Source of the DNA: Micromussa lordhowensis
Taxonomy: Eukaryota > Cnidaria > Anthozoa > Scleractinia > Lobophylliidae
Reading direction: 5' to 3'
DNA: 64,000 bases
NCBI GenBank assembly: GCA_964020085.1
Contig: CAXHUQ010000601.1
Coordinates: 764,501-828,500, forward strand
Shown here: positions 1-12,600 of the stretch, piece after piece
Numbering within the stretch: position 1 is the first letter of the stretch
Layout of the letters: each line of letters starts with the position of its first letter
Translations under genes and position numbers: made by a program
The notes under the pieces: model-generated
Databases searched by the model: none
Seen by the model: only the letters and a program-made list of their open reading frames with translations
Told to the model about the DNA's origin: nothing

Positions 1-557
1 GACCCCCAGCGCGCGTTTTCTGAAATTCTGCAAAGTTGGGACCAGGGCAAACTCCTGCAAAAAGAAGGCCAGAAAAAACACCCTGACGCGAATGCCATCA
101 TGTTCTAACTAATATTTCCTTTCAGGTGCCAACCTAGCACAACATTTTGCTGGAAACCGCGCCTCTTAAAGTGCCCGTGGCGCCGAGCTATGTCAAATTT
201 GCCAAGGGGACCCCCAGCGCGCGTTTTCTGAAATTCTGCAAAGTTGGGACCAGGGCAAACTCCTGCAAAAAGAAGGCCAGAAAAAACACCCCGGCGCGAA
301 TGTCATCATGTTCTAACTACAATTTCCTTCAAGTGCCAACCTAGCACAACATTTTGCTGCAAACCGCGCCTCTTAAAGTGCCCGCGGAGCGGAGCTATGT
401 CAAATTTGCCAAGGGGACCCCCAGCGCGCGTTTTCTGAAATTCTGCAAAGTTGGGACCAGGGCAAACTCCTGCAAAAAGAAGGCCAGAAAAAACACCCTG
501 GCGCGAATGCCATCATGTTCTAACTAAAATTTCCTTTAAGTGCCAACCTAGCACAAC
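1..557. repeat. Class B block, cycle I (~2.7 monomers, cut by window edge)
   Basis: Three partial or whole class B monomers, recognised by GGGACCAGGG, CAAACTCC, ATGTTCTAACTA and CAACCTAGCAC. Nearly the same sequence recurs from base 27879 at a constant offset of 27878, falling to 27877 after one A is lost from an A-run near 28366. The block ends at a truncated monomer shared with the second copy. Confidence 0.85.
306..512 (+). repeat. Representative class B monomer (207 bp)
   Basis: Same length and landmark order as class A, with a consistent set of differences. It has TTGGGACCAGGGCAAACTCC where class A has TTGCGACCAGGGGAAAGTCC, CAAAAAGAAGG instead of CAGAAAGAAGG (so CTGCAG is lost), AAGGGGACCCCCAGC instead of AAGGACACCCTCAGC, and ATGTTCTAACTA instead of ATCTCCTAATTA. 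The left arm of the 13-bp dyad is replaced (TTTCCTT instead of GCACTT). Class B is confined to two blocks in the window. Confidence 0.85.
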
Positions 558-570
558 CTACCCTCAGCGC
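551..570. other. Class B to class A junction with ~64-bp internal deletion
   Basis: GCACAAC of a class B monomer is followed after only three bases by CCCTCAGCGCGC of a class A monomer. In intact monomers 67 bases separate these two landmarks (for example 701-767). The second dyad, CCGCGG and the GCCGAGCTATGG segment are therefore missing from this one monomer. The same junction is present at 28428-28447. Confidence 0.85.
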
Positions 571-2936
571 GCATTTTCTGAAATTCTGCAAAATTGCGAT
601 TAGGGGAACGTCCTGCAGAAAGAAGGCCAGAAAAAACACCCTGGCGGAAATGCCATCATCTCCTAATTAGAAAGCACTTGAAGTGCCAACATAGTACAAC
701 ATTTTGCAGCAAACCGCGGCTCCCTAAGTGCCCGTAAAGCCGAGCTATGGCAAATTTGGCAAGGACACCCTCAGCGTGCATTTTCTGAAATTCTGCAAAG
801 TTTCGACCAGGGGAAAGTCCTGCAGAAAGAAGGCCAGAAAAAACACCCTGGCGCAAATGCCATTATCTGCTAAGTTAATTGCACTTAAAGTGCCAACATA
901 GCACAACATTTTGCACCAAACGGTGGCTTCCTAAGTGCCCGTAAAGCCGAGCTATGGCAAATTTGGCAAGGACACCCTCAGCGCGCATTTTCTGAAATTC
1001 TGCAAAGTTGCGACCAGGGGAAAAACCTGCATTTAAAAGGCCAGAAAAAACAACCTCGCGCAAATGCCATTATCTCCTAATTAGAATGCACTTGAAGTGC
1101 CAACATAGCACAACATTTTGCAGCGAACCGCGGCTCCCAAAGTGCCCGTAAAGCCGAGCTATGGCAAATTTGGCAAGGACACTCTCAGCGCGCATTTTCT
1201 GAAATTCTGCAAAGTTGCGACCAGGGGAAAGTCCTGCAGAAAGAAGGCCAGAAAAAACACCCTGGCGCAAATGCCATTATCTCCTAATTAAAATGCACTT
1301 AAAGTGCCAGCATAGCACAACATTTTGCAGCAAACCGCGGCTCCCAAAGTGCCCGTAAAGCCGAGCTATGGCAAATTTAGCAAGGACACCCTCAGCGGGC
1401 ATTTTCTAAAATTGTGCAAAGTTGCGACCAGGAGAAACACCTGCATTTAAAAGGCCAGAAAAAACAACCTGGCGGAAACGACATCATCTCCTAATTCAAA
1501 TGCTCTTAAAGTGCCAACATAGCACAACATTTTGCAGCAAACCGCGGCTCCCTAAGTGCCCGTAAAGCCCAGCTATGTCAAATTTGGCAAGGACACCTTC
1601 AGCGCGCATTTTCTGAAATTCTGCAAAGTTGCGACCAGGGAAAAAACCTGCAGAAAGAAGGCCAGAAAAAACACCCTGGCGCAAATGCCATTATCTCGTA
1701 GATAAAATCCACTTCAGGTGCCAACATAGCACAAAATTTTGCAGGAAACCGCGGCTCCCAAAGTGCCCGTAAAGCCCAGCTATGTCAAATTTGGCAAGGA
1801 CACCCTCAGCGCGCATTTTCTGAAATTCTGCAAAGTTGCGACCAGGGAAAAAACCTGCAGAAAGAAGGCCAGAAAAAACAACCTGGCGCAAATGCCATTA
1901 TTTCTTAATTAGAATGCTCTTAAAGTGCCAACATAGCACAACCTTTTGCAGCAATTCGCGGCTCTCAAAGTGCCCGTAACGCCGAGCTATGGCAAAATTG
2001 GCAAGGACACCCTCAGCGCGCATTTTCTGAAATTCTGCAAAGTTGTGACCAGGGAAAAAACCTGCAGAAAGAAGGCCAGAAAAAACACCATCGCGCAAAT
2101 GCCATTATCTCCTAATTAAGATGCACTTAAAGTGCCAACATAGCACAACATTTTGCAGCAAACTGCGGCTCCCAAAGTGCCCGTAAAGCCGAGCTATGGC
2201 AAATTTGGCAAGGACACCCTCACCGCAAATTTTCTGAAATTCTGCAAAGTTGCGACCAGGGGAAAGTCCTGCAGAAAGAGGCCAGAAAAAACACCCTGGC
2301 GCAAATGCCATCATCTCCTAATTAAAATGCACTTCAAGTGCCAACATAGGACAACATTTTGCAGCAAACCGCGGCTTCCTAAATGGCCGTAAAGCCGAGC
2401 TATGGCAAATTTGGCAAGGACACCCTCAGCGCGCATTTTCTGAAATTCTGCAAAGTTGTGACCAGGGGAAAAACCTGCAGAAAGAAGGCCAGAAAAAACA
2501 CCATGGCGCAAATGCCATTATCTCCTAATTAAGATGCACTTAAAGTGCCAACATAGCACAACATTTTGCAGCAAACTGCGGCTCCCAAAGTGCCCGTAAA
2601 GCCGAGCTATGGCAAATTTGGGAAGGACACCCTCACCGCAAATTTTCTGAAATTCTGCAAAGTTGCGACCAGGGGAAAGTCCTGCAGAAAGAGGCCAGAA
2701 AAAACACCCTGGCGCAAATGCCATCATCTCCTAATTAAAAAGCACTTCAAGTGCCAACATAGCACAACATTTTGCAGCAAACCGCGGCTTCCTAAGTGGC
2801 CGTAAAGCCGAGCTATGGCAAATTTGGCAAGGACACCCTCAGCGCGCATTTTCTGAAATTCTGCAAAGTTGCGACCAGGGGAAAAACCTGCAGAAAAAGG
2901 CCAGTAAAAATACCCTGGCGCAAATGCCATTATCTC
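558..2936. repeat. Module P, cycle I
   Basis: About 11.5 class A monomers. Diagnostic variants are CCTGCATTTAAAAGGCC (near 1028 and 1440), which destroys CTGCAG; GTAGATAAAATCC (near 1698); CCCAGCTATGTC (near 1568 and 1775); and CCTCACCGCAAATTTTC (near 2219 and 2632). Subtypes recur in the same order downstream at about 28435, 52736 and 55001. An adjacent two-monomer duplication lies within it. Confidence 0.75.
2105..2929. repeat. 413-bp dimer tandem duplication in module P
   Basis: 2105-2517 and 2518-2929 are near-identical two-monomer units. Each holds a CCTCACCGCAAATTTTC monomer followed by a GCGGCTTCCTAA monomer with GGCCGTAAAG. The first monomer of each pair lacks one A in AAAGAGGCC, making it 206 bp, and both copies share this. 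Confidence 0.75.
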
Positions 2937-5900
2937 GTAATTAAAATGCACTTAAAGTGCCAACATAGCACAACATTTTGCAGCAAACCGCGGCTCCCAA
3001 AGTGCCCGTAAAGCTGAGCTATGGCAAATTTGGCAAGGACACCCTCAGCGCGCATTTTCTGAAATTCTGCAAAGTTGCGACCAGGGGAAAAACCTGCAGA
3101 AAGAAGGCGATAAAAAAAACCCTGGCGCAAATGCCATTATCTCATAATTAAAATGCACTTTAAGTGCCAACATAACACAATATTTTGCGGCAAACCGCGG
3201 TTCCCTAAGTGCCCGTAAAGCCGAGCTATGGCAAATTTGGCAAGGACACCCTCAGCGCGCATTTTCTGAAATTCTGCAAAGTTGCGACCAGGGGAAAAAC
3301 CTGCAGAAAGAAGGCCAAAAAATACACCCTGGCGCAAACGCCATCATCTCGTAATTAAAATGCACTTCAAGTGCCAACATAGTACAACATTTTGCAGCAA
3401 ACCGCGGCTCCCTAAGTGCCCGTAAAGCCCAGCTATGTCAAATTTGGCAAGGAAACCCTCAGCGCGAATTTTCTTGAATTCTGCAAAGTTGCGACCAGGG
3501 GAAAAACCTGCAGAAAGAAGGCCAGAAAAAACCCCCTGGCGCAAATGCCACTATCTCCTAATTACAATGTACTTAAAGTGCAAACATAGCACAATATTTT
3601 GCAGCAAACCACGGCTCCCTAAGTGCCCGTAAAGCCGAGCTATAGCAAATTTGACAAGGACACCCTCAGCGCGCATTTTCTGAAATTCTGCAAAGTTGCG
3701 ACCAGGGGAAAAACCTGCAGAAAGAAGGCCAGCAAAAAACACCCTGGCGCAAATGCATTTATCTCCTAATTAGAATGCACTTAAAGTGCCAACATAGCAC
3801 AACATTTTGCAGCAAACCGCGGCTCCCTAAGTGCCCGTAAAGCCGAGCTATGGCAAACTTGGCAAGGACATCCTTAGCGCGCATTTTCTAAAATTCTGCA
3901 AAGTTGCGACCAGGGGAAGAACCTGCAGAAAGAAGGCCATAAAAAAACCCTGGCGCAAATGGCATTATCTCCTAATTAAAATGCACTTAAAGTGCCAACA
4001 TAGCAGAACATGTTGCAGCAACCCGCGGCTCCCTAAGAGCCCGTAAAGCCGAGCTATGGCAAACTTGGCAAGGACACCCTTAGCGCGCATTTTCTAAAAT
4101 TCTGCAAAGTTGCCACCAGGGTAAGAACCTGCAGAAATAAGGCCATAAAAAAACCCTCGCGCAAAAAGCATTATCTCTTAATTAAAATGCACTTAAAGTG
4201 CCAACATAGCACAACATTTTACAGCAAACCGCGGCTCTCTAAGTGCCCGTAAAGCCGAGCTATGGCAGATTTGGCAAGGACACCGTCAGTGCGCATTTTC
4301 TGAAATGCTGCAAAGTTGCGACCAGGGGAAAAACCTGCAGAAAGAAGGCCAAAAAAAACACCCTGACGCAAACGCCATCATCTCTTAATTAAAATGCACC
4401 TCAAGTGCCAACATAGCACAACATTGTGCAGCAAATCGCGGCTCTCTAAGTGCCCGTAAAGCCGAGCTATGGCAAATTTGGCAAGGACACCCTCAGCGCG
4501 CATTTTCTGAAATTCTGCAAAGTTGCGACCAGGTGAAAAACCTGCAGAAAGAAGGCCAAAAAAACACCCTGGCGCAAACGCCATCATCTCCTAATTAAAA
4601 TGCACTTCAAGTGCCAACATAGCACAACATTGTGCAGCAAACCGCGACTCCCTAACTGCCCGTAAAGCCCAGCTATATCAAATTTGGCAAGGACACCCTC
4701 AGCGCGAATTTTCTGGAATTCTGCAAAGTTGCGACCAGGGAAAAAACCTGCAGAAAGAAGCCCAGAAAAAACCCCCTGGCGCAAATGCCACTATCTCCTA
4801 ACTAGAATGTACTTAAAGTGCAAACATAGCACAATATTTTGCAGGAAACCACGGCTCCCTAAGTGCCCGTAAAGCCGAGCTATAGCAAATTTGGCAAGGA
4901 CACCCTCAGCGCGCATTTTCTGATATTCTGCAAAGTTGCGACCAGGGGAAAAACCTGCAGAAAGAAGGCCAGCAAAAAACACCCTGGCGCAAACGCCATT
5001 ATCTCTTAATTAAAATGCACTTAAAGTGCCAACATAGCACAACATTTTGCAGCAAACCGCGGCTCCCAAAGTGCCCGTAAAGCTGAGCAAAGGCAAATTT
5101 GGCAAGGACACCCTCAGCGCGCATTTTCTGAAATTCTGCAAAGTTGCGACCAGGGGAAAAACCTGCAGAAAGAAGGCCATAAAAAAAACCCTGGCGCAAA
5201 TGCCATTATCTCATAACTAAAATGCACTTTAAGTGCCAACATAACACAATATTTTGCAGCAAACCGCGGTTCCCTAAGTGCCCGTAAAGCCGAGCTATGG
5301 CAAATTTGGCAAGGACACCCTCAGCGCGCATTTTCTGAAATTCTGCAAAGTTGCGACCAGGGGAAAAACCTGCAGAAAGAAGGCCAAAAAATACACCCTG
5401 GCGCAAACGCCATCATCTCGTAATTAGAATGCACTTCAAGTGCCAACATAGTACAACATTTTGCAGCAAACCGCGGCTCCCTAAGTGCCCGTAAAGCCCA
5501 GCTATGTCAAATTTCGCAAGGACACCCTCAGCGCGAATTTTCTGGAATTCTGCAAAGTTGCGACCAGGGGAAAAACCTGCAGAAAGAAGGCCAGAAAAAT
5601 CCCCCTGGCGCAAATGCCACTATCTCCTAATTACAATGTACTTAAAGTGCAAACATAGCACAATATTTTGCAGCAAACCACGGCTCCCTAAGTGCCCGTA
5701 AAGCCGAGCTATAGCAAATTTGACAAGGACACCCTCAGCGCGCATTTTCTGAAATTCTGCAAAGTTGCGACCAGGGGAAAAACCTGCAGAAAGAAGGCCA
5801 GCAAAAAACACCCTGGCGCAAATGCATTTATCTCCTAATTAGAATGCACTTAAAGTGCCAACATAGCACAACATTTTGCAGCAAACCGCGGCTCCCTAAG

Positions 5901-6870
5901 TGAACGTAAAGCCGAGCTATGGCAAACTTGGCAAGGACATCCTTAGCGCGCATTTTCTAAAATTCTGCAAAGTTGCGACCAGGGGAAGAACCTGCAGAAA
6001 GAAGGCCATAAAAAAACCCTGGCGCAAATGGCATTATCTCCTAATTAAAATGCACTTAAAGTGCCAACATAGCAGAACATTTTGCAGCAACCCGCGGCTC
6101 CCTAAGTGCCCGTAAAGCCGAGCTATGGCAAACTTGGCAAGGACACCCTTAGCGCGCATTTTCTAAAATTCTGCAAAGTTGCGACCAGGGTAAGAACCTG
6201 CAGAAATAAGGCCATAAAAAAAACCCTCGCGCAAAAAGCATTATCTCCTAATTAAAATGCACTTAAAGTGCCAACATAGCACAACATTTTACAGCAAACC
6301 GCGGCTCTCTAAGTGCCCGTAAAGCCGAGCTATGGCAGATTTGGCAAGGACACCGTCAGTGCGCATTTTCTGAAATGCTGCAAAGTTGCGACCAGGTGAA
6401 AAACCTGCAGAAAGAAGGCCAAAAAAAACACCGTGGCGCAAACGCCATCATCTCCTAATTAAAATGCACTTCAAGTGCCAACATAGCACAACATTGTGCA
6501 GCAAACCGCGACTCCCTAAGTGCCCGTAAAGCCCAGCTATATCAAATTTGGCAAGGACACCCTCAGCGCGAATTTTCTGGAATTCTGCAAAGTTGCGACC
6601 AGGGAAAAAACCTGCAGAAAGAAGGCCAGAAAAAACCCCCTGGCGCAAATGCCACTATCTCTTAACTAGAATGTACTTAAAGTGCAAACATAGCACAATA
6701 TTTTGCAGCAAACCACGGCTCCCTAAGTGCCCGTAAAGCCGAGCTATAGCAAATTTGGCAAGGACACCCTCAGCGCGCATTTTCTGATATTCTGCAAAGT
6801 TGCGACCAGGGGAAAAACCTGCAGAAAGAAGGCCAGCAAAAAACACCCTGGCGCAAATGCCATTATCTCT
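2937..6870. repeat. Module Q, cycle I: two tandem copies of a ~10-monomer unit
   Basis: Marked by AAAGTGCAAACATAGCAC followed by AATATTTTGC, by GCGCGAATTTTCTGGAATTC (an EcoRI-containing variant), by CCATAAAAAAAACCC, and by GGCAGATTTGG with CCGTCAGTGCGC. The unit at about 2940 repeats 2069 bp later (for example 3344 to 5413 and 3551 to 5620). Further on the spacing drops to 1864 bp (4584 to 6448) because the second copy lacks one monomer, the one at 4378-4583. Confidence 0.75.
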
Positions 6871-8730
6871 TAATTAAAATGCACTTAAAGTGCCAACATA
6901 GCACAACATTTTGCTGCAAACCGCAGCTCTCAAAGTGCAGGTAAAGCCGAGCAATGGCAAATTTGACAAGGACACCCTCAGCGCGCATTTTCTGAAATTC
7001 TGCAAAGTTGCGACCAGGGAAAAGTCCTGCAGAAAGAAGGCCAGAAAAAACGCCCTGGCGCAAATGCCATAATCTCCTAATTAAAATGCACTTAGAGTGC
7101 CACCATAGCACAACATTTTGCAGCAAACCGCGGCTCCCTAAGTGCCCGTAAAGCCGAGCTATGGCAAATTTGGCAAGGACACCCTCAGTACGCATTTTCT
7201 AAAATTCTGCAAAGTTGCGACCAGGGAAAACTCCTGCAGAACGAAGGCCAGAAAAAACGCCCTGGCGCAAACGCCATCATCTCCTAATTAGAATACCCTT
7301 AAAGTGCCACCATAGCACAACATTTTGCAGCAAACCGCGGCTCCCTACGTGCCCGTAAAGCCGAGCTATGGCAAATTTGGCAAGGACACCCTCAGCGCCT
7401 ATTTTCTGAAATTCTGCAAAGTTGCGACCAGGGGAAAAACATGCAGAAAGAAGGCCAGAAAAAACACCCTGGCGCAAATCCCATTATCTCCTAATTAAAA
7501 GGTACTTGAAGTGCAAACATAGCACAACATTTTGCAGCAAACCACGGCTCCCTAAGTGCCCGTAAAGCCGAGCTATGGCAAATTTGGCAAGGACACCCTC
7601 AGCGCGCATTTTCTGAAATTCTGCAAAGTTGCGACCAGGGGAAAAACCTGCAGAAAGAAGGCCAGAAAAAACACCCTGGCGCAAATCCCATTATCTCCTA
7701 ATTAAAATGCACTTGAAGTGCAAACATAGCAAAACATTTTGCAGCAAACCGCGGCTCCCAAAGTGCCCGTAAAGCCGAGGTATGGCAAATTTGGCAAGGA
7801 CACCCTCAGCGCGCATTTTCTGAAATTCTGCAAAGTTGCGACCAGGGAAAAGTCCTGCAGAAAGAAGGCCAGGAAAAACGCCCTGGCGCAAATGCCATCA
7901 TCTCCTAATTAAAAAACACTTAAAGTGCCACCATAGCACAACATTTTGCAGCAAACCGCGGCTCCCTAAGTGCCCGTAAAGTCGAGCTATGGCAAATTTG
8001 GCAAGGACACCCTCAGCGCGCATTTTCTGAAATTCTGCAAAGTTGCGACCAGGGAAAACTCCTGCAGAAAGAAGGCCAGTAAAAACACCCTGGCGCAAAT
8101 GCCATGATCTCCTAATTAGAATGCACTTGAAGTGTCAACATAGCACAACATTTTGCAGCAAACCGCGGCTCCCTAAGTGCCGAGCTATGGCTAAAGCCGA
8201 GCTATGGCAAATTTGGCAAGGACACCCTCAGCGCGAATTTTCTGAAATTCTGCAAAGTTGCGAGCAGGGGAAAAACCCGCAGAAAGAAGGCCAGCAAAAA
8301 AACCCTGGCGCAAATGCCATTATCTCCTAATTAAAATGTACTTGAACTGCAAACATAGCACAACATTTTGCAGCAAACCGCGGCTCCCTAAGTGCCCGTA
8401 AAGCCGAGCTATGGCAAATTTGGCAAGGGCACCCTCAGCGCGCATTTTCTGGAATTCTGCAAAGTTGCGACCAGGGAAAAAACCTGCAGAAAGAAGGCCA
8501 AAAAAACACCCTGGCGCAAATGCCGTTATCTCCTAATTAAAATGCACTTGAAGTGCCAACATAGCACAACATTTTGCAGCAAACCGCGGCTCCCTAAGTG
8601 CCCGTAAAGCCGAGCTATGGCAAATTTGGCAAGGACACCCTCACCGCGCATTTTCTGAAATTCTGCAAAGTTGCGACCAGGTGAAAGTCCTGCCGAAAGA
8701 AGGCCAAAAAATAGACCCTGGCGCAAATGC
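6871..8730. repeat. Module R, cycle I
   Basis: Class A monomers marked by AAAAACGCCCTGGCGC, GCAAATCCCATTATC, GCCGAGGTATGGC, CACTTGAAGTGTCAAC and, in one monomer, a 12-bp internal duplication. The same subtype order recurs at 37437-40555 and 60166-63290. Most of this module belongs to the first copy of a 2285-bp tandem duplication. Confidence 0.7.
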
Positions 8731-9674
8731 AATTATCTCTTAATTAGAATGCGCTTGAAGTGCCAACATAGCTCAAAAGTTTGCAGCAAACCACGGCTCC
8801 CTAAGTGCCCGTAAAGCCGAGCTATGGCAAATTTGGCTAGTACACCCTCAGCGCGCATTTTCTGAAATTCTGCAAAGTTGCGACCAGGGGAAAGTCCTGC
8901 AGAAAGAAGGCCAGAAGAAACACCCTGGCGCAAATGCCATCATCTCTTAATTAGAATGCGCTTGAAGTGCCAACATAGCACAAAAGTTTGCAGCAAACCG
9001 CGGCTCCCTAAGTGCCCGTAAAGCCGAGCTATGGCAAATTTGGCTAGTACACCCTTAGCGCGCATTTTCTGAAATTCTGCAAAGTTGCGACCAGGGGAAA
9101 GTCCTGCAGAAAGAAGGCCAGAAAAAACACCCTGGCGCAAATGCCATCATCTCTTTATTAGAATGCACTTGAAGTGCCAACATAGCACAACATTTTACAG
9201 CAAACCGCGGCTCCCTAAGTGCCCGTAAAGTTGAGCTATGGCAAATTTGGCAAGGACACCCTCAGCGCCCATTTTCTGAAATTCTGCAAAGTTGCGACCA
9301 GGGGAAAGTCCTGGAGAAAGAAGGCCAGAAAAAATACCCTGGCGCAAATGCCATCATCTCCTAATTAAAATGCACTTGAAGTGCCAACATAGCACAACAT
9401 TTTGCAGCAAACCGCGGCTCCCTAAGTGCTCGTAAAGCCAAGCTATGGCAAATTTGGCAAGGACACCCTCAGCGCCCATTTTCTGAAAGTCTGCAAAGCT
9501 GCGACCAGGGGAAAGTCCTGCAGAAAGAAGGCCAGAGAAAACACGCTGGCAGCAAATGCCATCATCTCCTAATTAGAATGCACTTACAGTGCCAACATAG
9601 CAAAACATTTTGCAGCAAACCGCGGCTCCCTAAGTGCCCGTAAAGCCGAGCTATGGCAAATTTGGCAAGGACAC
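7390..9674. repeat. 2285-bp segmental duplication, copy 1 (11 monomers, modules R+S)
   Basis: From the CAGCGCCTATTTTC variant at about 7391 onward, this segment is almost base-for-base identical to 9675-11960 at a constant offset of 2285. The shared features include the 12-bp internal duplication at 8179/10464. Upstream the two flanks differ (GAATACCCTTAAAGTGCC versus GAATGCACTTACAGTGCC), which places the left edge between about 7350 and 7390, inside a monomer. Confidence 0.85.
8179..8207 (+). repeat. 12-bp internal direct duplication of GCCGAGCTATGG
   Basis: GCCGAGCTATGG occurs twice, at 8179-8190 and 8196-8207, separated by CTAAA. Ordinary monomers have one copy preceded by GTGCCCGTAAA. 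The monomer is about 8 bp longer. The same structure recurs at 10464-10492, 39781-39809 (spacer CTAGA), 61485-61513 and 62528-62556, always in the same subtype of module R. It also creates GGCTAAAGCC, a short hairpin with 4-bp arms. Confidence 0.85.
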
Positions 9675-12600
9675 CCTCAGCGCCTATTTTCTGAAATTCT
9701 GCAAAGTTGCGACCAGGGGAAAAACATGCAGAAAGAAGGCCAGAAAAAACACCCTGGCGCAAATCCCATTATCTCCTAATTAAAAGGTACTTGAAGTGCA
9801 AACATAGCACAACATTTTGCAGCAAACCACGGCTCCCTAAGTGCCCGTAAAGCCGAGCTATGGCAAATTTGGCAAGGACACCCTCAGCGCGCATTTTCTG
9901 AAATTCTGCAAAGTTGCGACCAGGGGAAAAACCTGCAGAAAGAAGGCCAGAAAAAACACCCTGGCGCAAATCCCATTATCTCCTAATTAAAATGCACTTG
10001 AAGTGCAAACATAGCAAAACATTTTGCAGCAAACCGCGGCTCCCAAAGTGCCCGTAAAGCCGAGGTATGGCAAATTTGGCAAGGACACCCTCAGCGCGCA
10101 TTTTCTGAAATTCTGCAAAGTTGCGACCAGGGAAAAGTCCTGCAGAAAGAAGGCCAGGAAAAACGCCCTGGCGCAAATGCCATCATCTCCTAATTAAAAA
10201 ACACTTAAAGTGCCACCATAGCACAACATTTTGCAGCAAACCGCGGCTCCCTAAGTGCCCGTAAAGTCGAGCTATGGCAAATTTGGCAAGGACACCCTCA
10301 GCGCGCATTTTCTGAAATTCTGCAAAGTTGCGACCAGGGAAAACTCCTGCAGAAAGAAGGCCAGTAAAAACACCCTGGCGCAAATGCCATGATCTCCTAA
10401 TTAGAATGCACTTGAAGTGTCAACATAGCACAACATTTTGCAGCAAACCGCGGCTCCCTAAGTGCCGAGCTATGGCTAAAGCCGAGCTATGGCAAATTTG
10501 GCAAGGACACCCTCAGCGCGAATTTTCTGAAATTCTGCAAAGTTGCGAGCAGGGGAAAAACCCGCAGAAAGAAGGCCAGCAAAAAAACCCTGGCGCAAAT
10601 GCCATTATCTCCTAATTAAAATGTACTTGAACTGCAAACATAGCACAACATTTTGCAGCAAACCGCGGCTCCCTAAGTGCCCGTAAAGCCGAGCTATGGC
10701 AAATTTGGCAAGGGCACCCTCAGCGCGCATTTTCTGGAATTCTGCAAAGTTGCGACCAGGGAAAAAACCTGCAGAAAGAAGGCCAAAAAAACACCCTGGC
10801 GCAAATGCCGTTATCTCCTAATTAAAATGCACTTGAAGTGCCAACATAGCACAACATTTTGCAGCAAACCGCGGCTCCCTAAGTGCCCGTAAAGCCGAGC
10901 TATGGCAAATTTGGCAAGGACACCCTCACCGCGCATTTTCTGAAATTCTGCAAAGTTGCGACCAGGTGAAAGTCCTGCCGAAAGAAGGCCAAAAAATAGA
11001 CCCTGGCGCAAATGCAATTATCTCTTAATTAGAATGCGCTTGAAGTGCCAACATAGCTCAAAAGTTTGCAGCAAACCACGGCTCCCTAAGTGCCCGTAAA
11101 GCCGAGCTATGGCAAATTTGGCTAGTACACCCTCAGCGCGCATTTTCTGAAATTCTGCAAAGTTGCGACCAGGGGAAAGTCCTGCAGAAAGAAGGCCAGA
11201 AGAAACACCCTGGCGCAAATGCCATCATCTCTTAATTAGAATGCGCTTGAAGTGCCAACATAGCACAAAAGTTTGCAGCAAACCGCGGCTCCCTAAGTGC
11301 CCGTAAAGCCGAGCTATGGCAAATTTGGCTAGTACACCCTTAGCGCGCATTTTCTGAAATTCTGCAAAGTTGCGACCAGGGGAAAGTCCTGCAGAAAGAA
11401 GGCCAGAAAAAACACCCTGGCGCAAATGCCATCATCTCTTTATTAGAATGCACTTGAAGTGCCAACATAGCACAACATTTTACAGCAAACCGCGGCTCCC
11501 TAAGTGCCCGTAAAGTTGAGCTATGGCAAATTTGGCAAGGACACCCTCAGCGCCCATTTTCTGAAATTCTGCAAAGTTGCGACCAGGGGAAAGTCCTGGA
11601 GAAAGAAGGCCAGAAAAAATACCCTGGCGCAAATGCCATCATCTCCTAATTAAAATGCACTTGAAGTGCCAACATAGCACAACATTTTGCAGCAAACCGC
11701 GGCTCCCTAAGTGCTCGTAAAGCCAAGCTATGGCAAATTTGGCAAGGACACCCTCAGCGCCCATTTTCTGAAAGTCTGCAAAGCTGCGACCAGGGGAAAG
11801 TCCTGCAGAAAGAAGGCCAGAGAAAACACGCTGGCAGCAAATGCCATCATCTCCTAATTAGAATGCACTTACAGTGCCAACATAGCAAAACATTTTGCAG
11901 CAAACCGCGGCTCCCTAAGTGCCCGTAAAGCCGAGCTATGGCAAATTTGGCAAGGACACCCTCAGCGCGCATTTTCTGAAATTCTGCAAAGTTGCAACCA
12001 GCGGAAAAACATGCAGAAAGAAGGCCAGAAAAAAACACCCTGGCGCAAATGCCATTATCTCTTCATTTCAATGCACTTAAAGTCCCAACATAGCACAACA
12101 TTTTGCAGCAAACCGCGGCTCCCAAAGTGCCCGTTAAGCCGAGCTATGGTAAATTTGGCAAGGACACCCTCAGCGCGCGTTTTCTGAAAATCTGCAAAGT
12201 TGCGACGAGGGAAAAAACCTGCAGAAAGAAGGCCAAAAAAAACACCCTGGCGCAAATGTCATCACCTCCTAATTAAAATGCACTTCAAGTGCCAACATAG
12301 CACAACATTTTGCAGCAAACCGCGGCTCCCTAAGTGCCCGTAAAGCCGAGCTATGGTAAATTTGGCAAGGACACCCTCAGCGCGCATTTTCTAAAATTCT
12401 GAAAAGTTGCGACCAGGGGAATAACCTGCAGAAAGAAGGCAAGAAAAAACACACTGGCGCAAATGCCATTATCTCTTTATTAGAATGCACTTGAAGTGCC
12501 AACATAGCACAACATTTTACAGCAAACCGCGGCTCCCTAAGTGCCCGTAAAGTTGAGCTATGGCAAATTTGGCAAGGACACCCTCAGCGCGCATTTTCTG

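Noticed and set aside
2153..2392. Plus-strand lysine- and arginine-rich open frames of 65-103 codons
   Set aside because: They are the other-strand reading of the same monomer, mostly open at GTG or other non-ATG codons, and have no recognisable domain. Basic composition follows from AAG- and AAA-rich monomer sequence.
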